Source: Streptomyces sp. 135
GTDB taxonomy: Bacteria > Actinomycetota > Actinomycetes > Streptomycetales > Streptomycetaceae
NCBI RefSeq assembly: GCF_020026305.1
Contig: NZ_CP075691.1
Coordinates: 930,001-994,000 of the forward strand
Length of the DNA stretch: 64,000 nt
Direction of reading: 5' to 3'
Of this stretch, positions 41,117 through 50,328 are shown piece after piece; the stretch's first letter is position 1; every line of letters begins with the position of its first letter. Below the pieces are notes generated by a model. That model was given only the letters and a program-made list of their open reading frames with translations. It made no database searches and was not told the DNA's origin. The position numbers and the translations under genes are program-made.

Positions 41117-41510
41117 GGCGTGCTCCAAGGTTGGTCTGTTCCGGGGCGGGCACGGCGGCGGAGGGCTTCATCCCCCGGGAGGTCTCCGCGCCGGGCCGGC
41201 GGGCCGCTTCAGGTCGGCCGGGGCAGCGGGTGTCACATCCGCCCCACGTCGAACTTGCGTACCATCAAAATGGACTAGACCAACGACCCCTGTCAACAAT
41301 TGACTTGGGCGCCTTGTAGAGCAAAACGCGGATATTTGCCCCTGGTTCACACGCCCGTCACGTCAGCGCGGAGCCCGGATTGCCCCGCCAACCCCCCTGC
41401 GCCACAGGGCAGTTGACCGCCCACAACTGGCATCCCGTGCATTGACGCCGCGCGAGGCCCGGTTCAGGGTGTTGCCCACACCGAACCCGCGCGCCAAGGA
41501 AAGGCCTCTC
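41117..41510. other. Divergent intergenic region of the PhyH operon
   Basis: 393 bp between the minus-strand PhyH operon and the plus-strand gene at 41511. It holds the promoter/operator described at 41271-41296. The remainder is GC-rich, with no convincing ORF. Confidence 0.6.
41271..41296 (-). promoter_or_regulatory. Promoter with GntR/DasR-like palindrome
   Basis: TGGACTAGACCA (41271-41282) differs at one position from TGGTCTAGACCA, the core of the DasR/GntR (HutC) responsive element of Streptomyces. On the minus strand a consensus -35 TTGACA lies at 41296-41291, just upstream, so the palindrome would sit in the spacer, where a bound repressor blocks transcription of the PhyH operon. The -10 is not clear. 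Confidence 0.5.
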
Positions 41511-42629
41511 ATGCGAAGACGTGTCTTTGTCCGTGGAATCGCCACCACCGGAGCGGGACTGGCCGTGCCCGCGGCCCTGACCGGCACGGCCGCCACGGCG
41601 GCGCCCCGTTCCGCGTCGGCCGCCGCGTCCTGGCGGGGAGTGCCCGCCCCCGGCGGGCAACCGGCCTCGCGCCTTTATGGCGTGGCGGCGGCGGGAGCCG
41701 ACCTGGCCTGGGCCGTCGGCACCCAGGGCCTCGACAGCACCAGTGACGGCACCGCCATCGCCCTGAGCTGGGACGGCGCCGCCTGGACACCGACCGACCT
41801 GTCCCACCTGACGTACGCCACGCTGCGGTCCGTCGCCGTCAGCCCCTCGGGCGGGGCGGCCTGGGCCGTCGGCACCGACACCGCGGGGCACGATCAGCTC
41901 CTCGCCTGGGACGGCACGACCTGGCGGGAGACCTCGTTCCCGGGGCGCGGCGAGGCGGGGACGCAGGTGACGGATGTGGCCGCCGGGCCGGACGGCCGCT
42001 TCTGGGCGTCGGGGCGGCACGGCGGCCGGGCGGGGCTGCTGAAGGGCGACGGCAAGGGGTGGCGCTGGTGCCGGCCGCTGCCGGACGAGGCCGCGCCCAC
42101 GCCGGCCGGCGTGCATGTCACGCCCGGCGGGGAGGTGTGGGTCTTCGGCGACGTCATCGCCCGCTGGGACGGCGCCTGGACGGTGATCCCCCGCCTGCTC
42201 GGCATCCGCGCGTCGGTCTCCGGCCTGCTGCCGGTCGCCCACGACGACATCTGGCTGACGGGGTGGGCGTACGGGATCGGGGGACCGGCGGGCAAGCCGC
42301 CGGGGGTCCGTCTCGAGCACTGGGACGGCACGAAGTGGAACGACGTGAAGGCGCCCTTCGGCGTCGGTATGTTGACCTCGATCGTCGGGGACGCGGACGG
42401 CAGGCCCGACCGGATCTCGGGCTGGGACTTCTGGGACCAGAAGCGGGCCCACTACCTGCGCTGGGACGGCACGGCGTGGGTGAGCGAGCGGGGCCCGGAG
42501 ACACCTTCCGTGGCCCTGCCGGTGGCGCTCGCGCGGATCCCCGGCACGGACGGCGCCCTGTGGTCGGTGGGTACGACTTCCTTCTATCCGTACCCTCCGG
42601 CCCAGAACCGCGTCGAACGCTTCGGCTGA
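41511..42629 (+). CDS. Secreted beta-propeller-like protein with Tat-type signal
   Basis: 372 aa from an ATG at 41511 with AAGGAAAGG 7 nt upstream. The N-terminus MRRRVFVRGIATTGAGLAVP has a twin-Arg-like n-region and a hydrophobic core ending at an AAPRSASA cleavage-like site. The mature protein shows repeated units with W-D-G-x-x-W (ALSWDGAAWTPTD, LAWDGTTWRETSF, ARWDGAWTVIP, EHWDGTKWNDVK, LRWDGTAWVSE), one per propeller blade. The repeats alternate with short loops containing W-A-V-G. Function is unknown; such proteins are often extracellular carbohydrate- or surface-binding modules. Confidence 0.75.
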   Translation: MRRRVFVRGIATTGAGLAVPAALTGTAATAAPRSASAAASWRGVPAPGGQPASRLYGVAAAGADLAWAVGTQGLDSTSDGTAIALSWDGAAWTPTDLSHLTYATLRSVAVSPSGGAAWAVGTDTAGHDQLLAWDGTTWRETSFPGRGEAGTQVTDVAAGPDGRFWASGRHGGRAGLLKGDGKGWRWCRPLPDEAAPTPAGVHVTPGGEVWVFGDVIARWDGAWTVIPRLLGIRASVSGLLPVAHDDIWLTGWAYGIGGPAGKPPGVRLEHWDGTKWNDVKAPFGVGMLTSIVGDADGRPDRISGWDFWDQKRAHYLRWDGTAWVSERGPETPSVALPVALARIPGTDGALWSVGTTSFYPYPPAQNRVERFG

Positions 42630-42735
42630 GCTGGGGCCGGGAGCTGGGAGTTGAGCCGCTTCCGGCCGCGCCCGGCGGCCGGGGGCCCAGCGGGGTGTCG
42701 GCGCGCAGATGGGGGGGAAAGAGCCGGCGCCCCGT

Positions 42736-43340
42736 CCTGGCACAGCGGGTCGGGACCGCGACGCGGCGACCGCCACCCCGCGGCTGCCGGGCGGCGGCAC
42801 CGTCGCCCGTCCCACCCCCGCGAACTGTCCAGCCCGGCGGCCTCAGCGGGCCGGGCGCGCCGACCGCACCCGTTCCCCCCGTTCACTCGTCGATCGCCGC
42901 GCCCGCGCCCGGCAACCCCTCCCCCGCAATGCGACGCGGCGGCTCCGGGAGATGGCCCGGCACCACCACGCGGCGACCGCCACCCCGCGGCTGCCGGGAC
43001 GGCGGCGGCGCCAGCAACCGCGAACTGCCCAGCCCGGCGGCCCCCGTCAGCACCGACGGAAGACCCGCCAGGCCCGCACCCTCCCCGCAACGCGCCGCAG
43101 CGCTCGGGCGGCGGCCCGGCACCACCACGCGGCGACCGCCACCCGCGGCTGCCGGACGGCGGCACCCACACCGCACCTGGCTGCGCGGCCGCCGTCCCAC
43201 CACCCACGAACTGCCCGGCCCAGCGGCCCCCGTCAGACCCGACGGAGGCCGCCAGACCCGGCAGCCTCAGCAGGCCGGGGCGGGCCCGACCGCCCCCGTC
43301 ACCCCCCGCTCACTCGTCGATCGCCGCGCCGAACCCCGCA
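42736..43340. repeat. Imperfect long repeats downstream of the FG-GAP gene
   Basis: Three units share GCGGCGACCGCCACCCCGCG (from about 42761, 42967 and 43126; the third lacks one C), then a GAACTGYCC...CGGCGGCC block. The first and third also carry CACTCGTCGATCGCCGCGCC (about 42885 and 43308), which in the last case is the 3' end of the FG-GAP coding sequence. The block spans most of the gene-poor stretch 42630-43309. It appears to arise from duplications of the FG-GAP 3' end and its downstream DNA. No coding gene is supported inside. Confidence 0.6.
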
Positions 43341-44788
43341 CCCGTGCCCGGTGCGCCCAGTGACGACGCGCCGTATGTCCAGGAACCCGACGCGACGACG
43401 CCGCCCGAGCCGGCCGACAGGACCCACACCACGCCGTCACCGGCGTTCTCGCCCGGCGCGGCCGCGAGGAGGCCGAAGCGACCGTCCTTGTTCGGGTCCG
43501 TGAGCCGTACCTGCGCGCCCCACTTGTCGCCCTTCTCGGCCACGCCCGGGATGTCCGCGGAGTTCTGGTCCCACGACTTGGCGCCGGTCGCCGTCAGGCC
43601 GTTCTCCGAACCCCGCAGCACCCACGCCGCGCCCGCGTCGGCGACGGTGCCGATGTCCTCGCCGGGCGCGCCGATCGCCACGTCCGCGTAACCGTCCCCG
43701 TTGGTGTCCGCGACGGACAGGTCCGCGCCCCAGCCGTCACCGCGCTCGGCGGTGCCGGGCACGCCGGTGGAGTCCTGCGTCCACCACTTGGCCTCCTCGC
43801 CGAGGCCGTCCGCGGTGCCGTAGCGCACGCCGACCAGACCGCCCGTCATGGTCTCGCCGCCGTCGTCCGGCGAGGCCGGCTCGCCGGTCACCAGGTCGTC
43901 GTAACCGTCGTTGTTGATGTCGCCGGAGGCCGCCGCCGGTCCACCGCGCAGCTCACCCTTGTACGTGAGTGCGTCCGCGCTCCCCGCGAAGTGCACGGAC
44001 CAGCCGTGCCCCGGCTCCTCGGGCCCCGCGGTCACGCCGGAGACGACGAGGTCGGCGTAGCCGTTGTCGTCGTAGTCGCCGGTGGTGAGGGACTTCGGCA
44101 GGATGTCGCGCTCCTGGGCGGCCGCGCCGAGCCGCTGGGTGTCCTGACGGCGCAGCGGGGCCTCGCCGGGCTGCGGCGAGGCGTCGTACACGAAGAGGTG
44201 CAGGTCGTCACGGTCCAGGACGGCGAGCACGTCACCCGGCGTGTCGCCGGTGAGGTGCGCCGCGGCGAGACCCTCGCCGAACCGCTCGCCCTGGGTGGGC
44301 TCCTGCGCCTCCAGCCAGTCGCTCGCCGAGCCGCTGAGCCCGTCCTTCGAGCCCCACAGGATCGCGACTCCACCGGCGTCCGCCCGGTCGCCGAGGTCCT
44401 CACCCGGGATACCGACGACCGCGTCGTCGTAACCGTCGGCGTCCAGGTCGCCCGTGGCGACGGCCTTGCCGAAGGCGTCGCCCGCCTCGGCGGCGCCGGC
44501 GACCCCGGACGTCGACTGGCTGAACCGGTCGACGTCGGTCGTGCCGATGCCTCTGGTCGAGCCGTACTGGACCGTGACGAGTCCGGCGCCCTTCTGACCG
44601 CTGACCGTGGCGCCCGGAGCGCCGACCAGCACGTCCTCGTATCCGTCGCCGTTGAAGTCGCTGTTGCGGTCGTCGGCGTGCGTACCCCCAGGGGTGCCGG
44701 CGAAGGCGGAGGGGGCGGCGGCGATACCGGCCCCGGTCAGCAGAAGGAACGATGCCGCGGCGAGGGCGGCCGAACGGTTCTTGCGCAC
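43310..44788 (-). CDS. Secreted FG-GAP (integrin-alpha-like) repeat protein
   Basis: 492 aa from a GTG at 44788 with CAGGAG 9 nt upstream. The signal peptide is LAAASFLLLTGAGIAAAPSA. Six or seven blades each carry a D-x-D/N-x-D-G calcium loop followed by a G-x-P-G-type turn: DFNGDGYEDVLVGAPG, DLDADGYDDAVVGIPG, DYDDNGYADLVVSG, DINNDGYDDLVTGEP, DTNGDGYADVAIGAPG and DPNKDGRFGLLAAAPG. This is the integrin-alpha-type beta-propeller found in many exported Streptomyces proteins of unknown ligand. Its final codons (AAIDE) coincide with a sequence that is repeated further downstream. Confidence 0.88.
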   Translation of the reverse strand: MRKNRSAALAAASFLLLTGAGIAAAPSAFAGTPGGTHADDRNSDFNGDGYEDVLVGAPGATVSGQKGAGLVTVQYGSTRGIGTTDVDRFSQSTSGVAGAAEAGDAFGKAVATGDLDADGYDDAVVGIPGEDLGDRADAGGVAILWGSKDGLSGSASDWLEAQEPTQGERFGEGLAAAHLTGDTPGDVLAVLDRDDLHLFVYDASPQPGEAPLRRQDTQRLGAAAQERDILPKSLTTGDYDDNGYADLVVSGVTAGPEEPGHGWSVHFAGSADALTYKGELRGGPAAASGDINNDGYDDLVTGEPASPDDGGETMTGGLVGVRYGTADGLGEEAKWWTQDSTGVPGTAERGDGWGADLSVADTNGDGYADVAIGAPGEDIGTVADAGAAWVLRGSENGLTATGAKSWDQNSADIPGVAEKGDKWGAQVRLTDPNKDGRFGLLAAAPGENAGDGVVWVLSAGSGGVVASGSWTYGASSLGAPGTGAGFGAAIDE

Positions 44789-44944
44789 GAGCGGCTCCTG
44801 TGAAGGAAGGTGGCCGGGCAGGCGCGGGGGTGTCCGGAAAGGGCCCGTTCCTTGTCCGGCGCCCTGTTCGACACGGCATGGGCCCCAAGGGTTGTACGGG
44901 GCCCCGCAACCCCGTTGCAACGTGCCGAGGGGCAGGCTCGTCCC

Positions 44945-45349
44945 ATGGACCGCCATGAGAGCAAGGACGACACCGCCCGCGTGGAGCTGACGCCCGCCGC
45001 GGCCGACCTGCTGCGGCTTCTGCGCGACAAGCACGGGCCGCTGATGTTCCATCAGTCCGGCGGCTGCTGCGACGGCAGCGCGCCCATGTGCTACCCCGAC
45101 GGGGAGTTCCGTACCGGCGATTCGGACGTACGGCTCGCGTCGCTCCCCGTCGAAGGCGTACCGGAGCCCATACCCTTCTGGATGTCCAAGAGCCAGTACG
45201 AAGCATGGAGCCACACCCGGCTGATCGTGGACGTGGTGCCCGGGCGCGGCAGCGGCTTCTCGCTGGAGACTCCGGAAGGCGTCCGTTTCCTGATCCGTTC
45301 CCGGCTGGTCGGGGCCTGGCCACCACCGCACTCTGGTGAACTCCGCTGA
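44945..45349 (+). CDS. DUF779-family protein
   Basis: 134 aa from an ATG at 44945. The Cys-containing motif MFHQSGGCCDGSAPMCYPDG and the segment FWMSKSQYEAWSHTRLIVDV are characteristic of DUF779 proteins. Their genes often neighbour aldehyde dehydrogenase genes, and a role in aldehyde handling has been suggested. Here no aldehyde dehydrogenase is adjacent. The Cys residues may bind metal. The gene stands alone; the next gene starts 44 bp downstream with its own RBS. Confidence 0.8.
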   Translation: MDRHESKDDTARVELTPAAADLLRLLRDKHGPLMFHQSGGCCDGSAPMCYPDGEFRTGDSDVRLASLPVEGVPEPIPFWMSKSQYEAWSHTRLIVDVVPGRGSGFSLETPEGVRFLIRSRLVGAWPPPHSGELR

Positions 45350-45392
45350 CCGCTGGGACAGTTGACGCCCGGCCGACCCCAGGGGGGAATCT

Positions 45393-46679
45393 GTGACACG
45401 GCAGACACGGCAGACACGGCACGGCGGACGGTTCAGAACCGCCCTCGCCCTCATCTCGACGCTCGGCACGCTGGCCGGTGCGGCTCTCATGGGAGCGGCA
45501 CCGGCCGGCGGCACCGAGGGCGACACCCGGCGGGCGGCGGCCACGCGGATCGCGCCGGGGGTGGAGTACCGGTACTTCGACGTCCCGGCCTCGCGCGGCA
45601 CCGCCCGCGCCCATGTGCTCGACGTCGACCTGCGCGATCCGCGCACCGCCGTCGGCCTGCTGTACCCGGGCAAGGTCGCCGCCCGCTCGCCCGTCTCGGC
45701 CCTCGCGGACGGGGCGGGCGCGGTCGGCGGGATCAACGGCGACTTCTTCAACATCACCGAGACGCAGCACCCCGGCGTCGAGGCGACCGGCGCGCCCGTC
45801 GGGCCGGCGATCGCGAACGGCCGCGCGCTGAAGGCCGCCGTGCCGAACGGGCAGCGCTTCGGCCCCGCCATGCCGCCGGGCATCACGACCGAGGCCGTCC
45901 TCGGGGTGGGCGTGGACCGCAGGGCCCGCCTGGACAGGCTCACGCTCGACGGTGTGCTGCGCACCCGGGACGCCCGGCTCCGGCTGGGCGGGCTGAACCA
46001 GTACGCGCTGCCGGTGGATTCCGTCGGCGCGTTCACCAGCGACTGGGGCGCCGTCTCGCGGGTGCGCGCGACGTGCGGCACGGACACGAGCCGGGGCGCG
46101 CCGTGCAGTACGGACACGCACGAGGTGACGGTCCGCCACGGGCGTGTCGTGGCCTCGGCCGACACGCCGGGCAGCGGCCCGATCGCCGGTGACAGCACGG
46201 TCCTGGTCGGCCGTGAGGCGGGCGCACAGCAGCTGCGCAAGCTGTCGACGGGCGACCGCGTGCAGGTCAGGCACCGCCTGGTGGCCGCGGAGTCCCGCAT
46301 TCCGTTCCGTTTCGCGCTCGGCGGCTACCCCGTGCTGCGGGACGGCGCGCCGCTGCCCGGCCTGGACTCCACCACCTCGGCGGTGCGGACGGCCGCCGGG
46401 ATCGCCGACGGCGGCCGGCGCCTGGTGCTGCTCTCACTGGACGGCTCCCCCGAGTTCCGTACGGGCCTGACGATCGCCGAAGTGGCACGGACGCTGCGCG
46501 GACTGGGTGCCGAGGACGGTTTCAGCCTGGACGGCGGAGGCTCCTCCACGCTGGTCTCGTCCACGTCCACGCTGGTCGCGCGGGCGCCGGGCGCCGACGC
46601 CGTGACCGTGCGCAACAACCCCAGCGGTGGGGTGGAGCGCCCGGTGCCCAACGGCATCGGCGTGTTCTCCCGGACGTGA
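45393..46679 (+). CDS. Secreted phosphodiester glycosidase-family protein (NAGPA/DUF2233)
   Basis: 428 aa from a GTG at 45393 with AGGGGGG 6 nt upstream. The signal peptide is TALALISTLGTLAGAALMGA. The family motifs are GAVGGINGDFFNI near residue 110 and the C-terminal GFSLDGGGSSTLVSS (about 380-395), which contribute the active site of NAGPA-like phosphodiester glycosidases. RFALGGYPVLRDG and DGSPEFRTGLTIAEVA also fit. It probably hydrolyses sugar-phosphodiester bonds in the cell envelope or medium (inference). Confidence 0.85.
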   Translation: MTRQTRQTRHGGRFRTALALISTLGTLAGAALMGAAPAGGTEGDTRRAAATRIAPGVEYRYFDVPASRGTARAHVLDVDLRDPRTAVGLLYPGKVAARSPVSALADGAGAVGGINGDFFNITETQHPGVEATGAPVGPAIANGRALKAAVPNGQRFGPAMPPGITTEAVLGVGVDRRARLDRLTLDGVLRTRDARLRLGGLNQYALPVDSVGAFTSDWGAVSRVRATCGTDTSRGAPCSTDTHEVTVRHGRVVASADTPGSGPIAGDSTVLVGREAGAQQLRKLSTGDRVQVRHRLVAAESRIPFRFALGGYPVLRDGAPLPGLDSTTSAVRTAAGIADGGRRLVLLSLDGSPEFRTGLTIAEVARTLRGLGAEDGFSLDGGGSSTLVSSTSTLVARAPGADAVTVRNNPSGGVERPVPNGIGVFSRT

Positions 46680-46697
46680 GCGGAGCGCCCCGGCGGT

Positions 46698-48290
46698 TCA
46701 CCGCGTGTCCCGCACCGCCACCAGGCCGTTGAAGACGCCCACGTACGCCGTTCCGTCGGGGCCCAGCGTCACGGGCGCCCAGTTGTTGTCGTACGCGACA
46801 CCCGTGCCGGCGAACCGCTTCCACCGGGTCTCGCCGGTGCGGAAGTCGACGGCGGTCAGGTACCAGGCGTCGATACCGAGGCTGCTGGGCTCCTTCGTGT
46901 AGAAGTACAGCAGGCCGTTGGCCGTGGAGAGTTTGGGCACCGTCGAGGGGGCGCGCACGCCGCTCTCCCACACCGTGTCGCAGCCGCTGCCGTCCTCGCG
47001 TACGTCGATCCTGGTGGCGCCGCCGACGACGCTGCGGCCGAGGGTGAGCGAGGTGATGTTCTCGTAGCCGTAGTTGTTCTCGACGACCAGGCTGTCGCCC
47101 CAGGAGATCAGGGAGTTGTCGGTGGTCGACGCGCCGGAGCGGAAGACGGGGACCTTGCAGACGAGCCGCCGCCCGCCCGGCACGTCGGCGCCGCGCCGGT
47201 AGACCAGGACGTTCATGCGGTCGTCGGCGTTGTCGGTGATCGCCACGTAGTCCTCGCGTGCGCCGAAGAGGTCGGGGGTGGTGCCCGAGCCCTGGTTCAC
47301 GGAGCCCGGCTTGGTGCCGGTGCCGCGGTCGTACGTCTCGCGCCAGACGATCTCGGGCGTGCCGTCCGGGGCGGCCCGGAAGCTGTAGAGGGCGCGGTCG
47401 GAGACGATCGATACGCCGTCCTCGGCGACGGAGAAGGAGTTCTGGATCTCCTCGCCGTCGAGCCGGATGGAGCGGATGGTGCCGGTGGCCGGGTCGACGG
47501 TGCCGACACGGCCCTGCCGCGTCACCCACCAGATGCGCCCGTCCCAGTCCGGCATCACGGAGGTGACCGGGTCACATTCGCCACTGGGGTAGAGATTTGA
47601 CCAGGTCACGCAGTCGTGCGGAACGTGCGCCGTCAGGTCCCACTCCTTGTCGACGACGAAGCGCCAGTCGCCGTCGGCCGCCCGCTCGTGGGCGAGCCGG
47701 ACGATGTGCTGGCGGGAGTCGGCGAGGACGAGGCGGTCCTTGTCGTCGAGGTAGGAGTAGGCGCCGCCGGAGGTGTCCTTGAAGATCTTGGAGAAGTCGA
47801 GCCGGGTGATGGCCTCGACGGTCGAGGGCCGTTGCGGGAGTTCGTACTCGGCGAGCGTGTCGAGCGTCTTGGGGTCGAGCAGCTTGACCAGGAAGCCGGT
47901 GAAGGTGCCGCAGACGGTGACGATCCGTCCGTCGCGGTCGAAGGTGACGGTCGCGCACTCGCCGCCGAGGGCCGCCATCTTCTCGCTGTCGGCCTCGGGC
48001 CGCTTCCCCAGGGGGCCGCTCCAGGGGTACGTTCCGCTGCCCGCGGCGTCGGCGTGCATGCCGCTGCGGCCGTTGGCGGCGAGGTGGGGGTGCTGGGGCG
48101 GCGGGGTGCCGGGCAGCGGCCGGGCGGCCGCGGGCGCCCCCTCGTAACTCTTGACGAGCCGGTGTCCGGGCGCCTTGGGGATGTCGTCGGCGCGGGCGGG
48201 GCCGGGGGCGGCGAGGGTGGCCGCGACGGCGGTCACCGTCACGGCCAGGGCGAGGGCGGTGCGCGGGATGCTCCGGGACATGCGTGGCAT
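46698..48290 (-). CDS. Secreted PQQ-like/WD40-like beta-propeller protein
   Basis: 530 aa; an ATG at 48281 is an alternative start. The signal peptide is TALALAVTVTAVAATLAAPG. The mature part shows quinoprotein-type blades, such as DRDGRIVTVCGTFTGFLVKL, WDGRIWWVTRQGRVGTVDPA, TGTIRSIRLDG, ENNYGYENITSLTLGRSV, AVDFRTGETRWKRFAGT and LGPDGTAYVGVFNGLVAV. There are few Cys residues. The enzyme function, if any, is not clear; such proteins are often annotated only as outer-wall or secreted binding proteins. It is convergent with the phosphodiester glycosidase gene, 18 bp away. Confidence 0.75.
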   Translation of the reverse strand: MPRMSRSIPRTALALAVTVTAVAATLAAPGPARADDIPKAPGHRLVKSYEGAPAAARPLPGTPPPQHPHLAANGRSGMHADAAGSGTYPWSGPLGKRPEADSEKMAALGGECATVTFDRDGRIVTVCGTFTGFLVKLLDPKTLDTLAEYELPQRPSTVEAITRLDFSKIFKDTSGGAYSYLDDKDRLVLADSRQHIVRLAHERAADGDWRFVVDKEWDLTAHVPHDCVTWSNLYPSGECDPVTSVMPDWDGRIWWVTRQGRVGTVDPATGTIRSIRLDGEEIQNSFSVAEDGVSIVSDRALYSFRAAPDGTPEIVWRETYDRGTGTKPGSVNQGSGTTPDLFGAREDYVAITDNADDRMNVLVYRRGADVPGGRRLVCKVPVFRSGASTTDNSLISWGDSLVVENNYGYENITSLTLGRSVVGGATRIDVREDGSGCDTVWESGVRAPSTVPKLSTANGLLYFYTKEPSSLGIDAWYLTAVDFRTGETRWKRFAGTGVAYDNNWAPVTLGPDGTAYVGVFNGLVAVRDTR

Positions 48291-48385
48291 GCGCCGAAGC
48301 TAGGACCACCCGCTTGAAGTGTCCATGAAACAGCGTCAGTTGTGCATGAAAACGGCTCGGTTGTTCATGACGCCGCAAGGAACGC

Positions 48386-48580
48386 TCACGGCTGGAGCCC
48401 GCTGACGATGTGGGCGGTGGCCGTCAGGCCGTCGTGGATGGTCGGCGCCATGCTGCTGCTCGCCAGGTAGAACCCGAGCAGGGCGCAGACGATGGCGTGG
48501 GAGATCTTCAGCGCGCCGTTGCGCAGAAAGACCACCGCCAGGATGAGCAGCAACAGCACCACAGAGATCGAGACAGCCAT
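48386..48580 (-). CDS. Small two-helix membrane protein
   Basis: 64 aa from an ATG at 48580 with a perfect AGGAGG 5 nt upstream, which rules out the earlier in-frame start. Helix 1 is ISVVLLLLILAVVFLRNG, helix 2 is HAIVCALLGFYLASSS, and a short C-terminal segment follows (IHDGLTATAHIVSGLQP). It is a common small hypothetical membrane protein in Streptomyces with no assigned role. It is monocistronic. Confidence 0.75.
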   Translation of the reverse strand: MAVSISVVLLLLILAVVFLRNGALKISHAIVCALLGFYLASSSMAPTIHDGLTATAHIVSGLQP

Positions 48581-48683
48581 GGAACCTCCTCCGCCACGCG
48601 ACACCGCGGCTCTCGGCCGTCAGTGTCGCGTAACGGAGGGTGCGTCCGGGCCTCTGACCTGTGCTCCGAACGGGTGTTACTTG

Positions 48684-49550
48684 TCAGCGGCCGTGGGCGT
48701 CGAGGAAGGCTGCAAGCCCCGCGAGGTCGTCGGTGTTGAGGTGATCGACGCCGGCGGCGAGCAGTTCCGCCCAGACCGCGTCGCGCTGCGGACCGGGCAG
48801 GTCGGGCGTCGCCCAGAAACGGACACGCTGCCCGCGCGCGTGCGCGGCGGAGACGATGCCGCGCAGCTTGTCGCGCTCGGCGGCGGGCATGGGTCCCGCG
48901 CCCTGCCAGCCGAAGTGGAGCGACCAGTTGTCGCTGATGAGCGGGATCAGGGAGGCGGGCGCCGGGGTCCCGAGGTCGGCGAGACGGCCGTCGTAGAAGG
49001 CGTACCGGACCCGCTGCGCCTCCATCGGGGCGCGGGCCGCGCGGTGCCCGGAGACGACCGCCGTGACCGCGGAGCGGCGCACCTTCCCGTGGACGTACGA
49101 GGTGAACAGGTGGCGGTAGGGCCGCAGATGGCGGTGGAGCTCGGCGTACGTGGACGCGCCCTCGGTCTTGATGTCGATCAGGAGCTGGAAGGGGGTGCGG
49201 TGGTGCCCCCGGTACACGGAGCCGTGGTGGGCGCGGACACGGGCGGCCAGCGGTTCGAGGTAGAGGGATTCGAGGGTGCGGGCGGGGTCGAGGTCCACGG
49301 GGTCGTGGGCGACGAGGAGTTGTCCGTCGACGAGGTAGATGTCGGCCTCGACGCTGCCGAAGCGGTGGTCGAGTGCGTCGAGGAGCGGCCTGGGGTGTTC
49401 GTAGTCGTTGTGCGCGTGGGCGCGGATGAGGGGGCGGGGGCGCGGATGCCGGCCGCGCTCGTCCGCCCCGGCCTGGGCGGGTATCGCGATGCTGCCGGCA
49501 AGGGCGGCACCGAGGGCGGTCAGGGCTCTGCGACGGCTGGTGAGGGCCAT
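48684..49550 (-). CDS. Secreted glycerophosphodiester phosphodiesterase-like protein
   Basis: 288 aa. The signal is LTSRRRALTALGAALAGSIA, with an Arg run that could engage Tat. The TIM-barrel PI-PLC/GDPD pattern is AHNDYEHPRPL (residues about 44-54), then VEADIYLVDGQLLVAHDP, LLIDIKTEG and a C-terminal NTDDLAGLAAFL. The two His, E-A-D and the K in IDIKT are the usual catalytic and metal residues. It probably cleaves glycerophosphodiesters outside the cell for phosphate or carbon. It is monocistronic. Confidence 0.85.
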   Translation of the reverse strand: MALTSRRRALTALGAALAGSIAIPAQAGADERGRHPRPRPLIRAHAHNDYEHPRPLLDALDHRFGSVEADIYLVDGQLLVAHDPVDLDPARTLESLYLEPLAARVRAHHGSVYRGHHRTPFQLLIDIKTEGASTYAELHRHLRPYRHLFTSYVHGKVRRSAVTAVVSGHRAARAPMEAQRVRYAFYDGRLADLGTPAPASLIPLISDNWSLHFGWQGAGPMPAAERDKLRGIVSAAHARGQRVRFWATPDLPGPQRDAVWAELLAAGVDHLNTDDLAGLAAFLDAHGR

Positions 49551-49671
49551 GTCTTCCTCCCTGGGTCGATAGGAACCTCAGTGAGTATGACCCCTGCCCC
49601 AACGGGCGCGAGGAACTGCGCGACCAGCCACCCCCAACCCGCACCCCACGACGCACCCCCAGAGGCACCCC

Positions 49672-50328
49672 CTACTCGGCCACCTCCCCCCACCCCACCG
49701 TGCGATCACACCACCGCTCAAGCAGCACCCGATCATGACCGACAGCCAACAACCCCGCCCCGGACTCCCCCCGGTACTCCTCCACGACGTGGACCAACGC
49801 CGCCGTCGTCGAAGCATCCAGCATCGCCGTCATCTCGTCACAGATCAGCCACCGCGGGCCCAGCACCAACGCACGGGCCAGGCAGGCCCGCTGCAGCTGC
49901 CCATCGCTGACCTCGTGCGGGCGGCGCCCCATGAGGTCCTTGCCGAGGCCGACGCGGGCCGCCAGCTCCGGTACGAGCGCGGTGACTTCGGCGGAACGGC
50001 CCACCGCCCGCAGCGGCTCGGCGATCAGATCCCGCAGCGCCAGCCGGGGATCGGCGGAGAGCCTCGGCTGCTGGAAGACGACGCCGAAGGCGGTGCGCTG
50101 CTCGCGCGGGGCCCGGTGGCGCCAGCCTCCCGCGACGGTGCCGTCGATGACGACCTGCCCGGCGTCGGGGCGGTGCAGCAGCGCCGCGACCCGCGCCAGC
50201 GTCGACTTGCCGCAGCCACTGGGTCCAAGCAGCCCCACCGACTCGCCGGAGGCGATGGTGAGGTTCGCCGAGCGGACGACGGGGGCGCGCCGGTCGTATC
50301 CGGCGGTGATCGCGCGCAGTTCAAGCAC
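49672..50328 (-). CDS. ABC transporter ATPase (OppF/NikE-like)
   Basis: 218 aa from a GTG at 50328, 8 nt inside the end of the upstream ATPase gene. Walker A is LLGPSGCGKST, the signature is VSDGQLQRACLARALV and Walker B is PRWLICDEMTAMLD, with the switch His in LLAVGHDR. The S-D-G-Q-L-Q-R signature is typical of NikE-type subunits rather than general Opp ATPases. It is the second nucleotide-binding subunit of the five-gene transporter. It lacks the C-terminal oligopeptide extension of longer OppF proteins. Confidence 0.85.
   Translation of the reverse strand: MLELRAITAGYDRRAPVVRSANLTIASGESVGLLGPSGCGKSTLARVAALLHRPDAGQVVIDGTVAGGWRHRAPREQRTAFGVVFQQPRLSADPRLALRDLIAEPLRAVGRSAEVTALVPELAARVGLGKDLMGRRPHEVSDGQLQRACLARALVLGPRWLICDEMTAMLDASTTAALVHVVEEYRGESGAGLLAVGHDRVLLERWCDRTVGWGEVAE

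Noticed and set aside
42736..43340. CRISPR array
   Set aside because: Repeats are long, imperfect and unevenly spaced, with no short identical repeat/spacer structure and no cas genes.
42651..43691. Plus-strand frame through the repeat array into the FG-GAP gene
   Set aside because: Pro/Arg/Ala/Thr-rich low-complexity translation from GC-rich repeats and antisense DNA.
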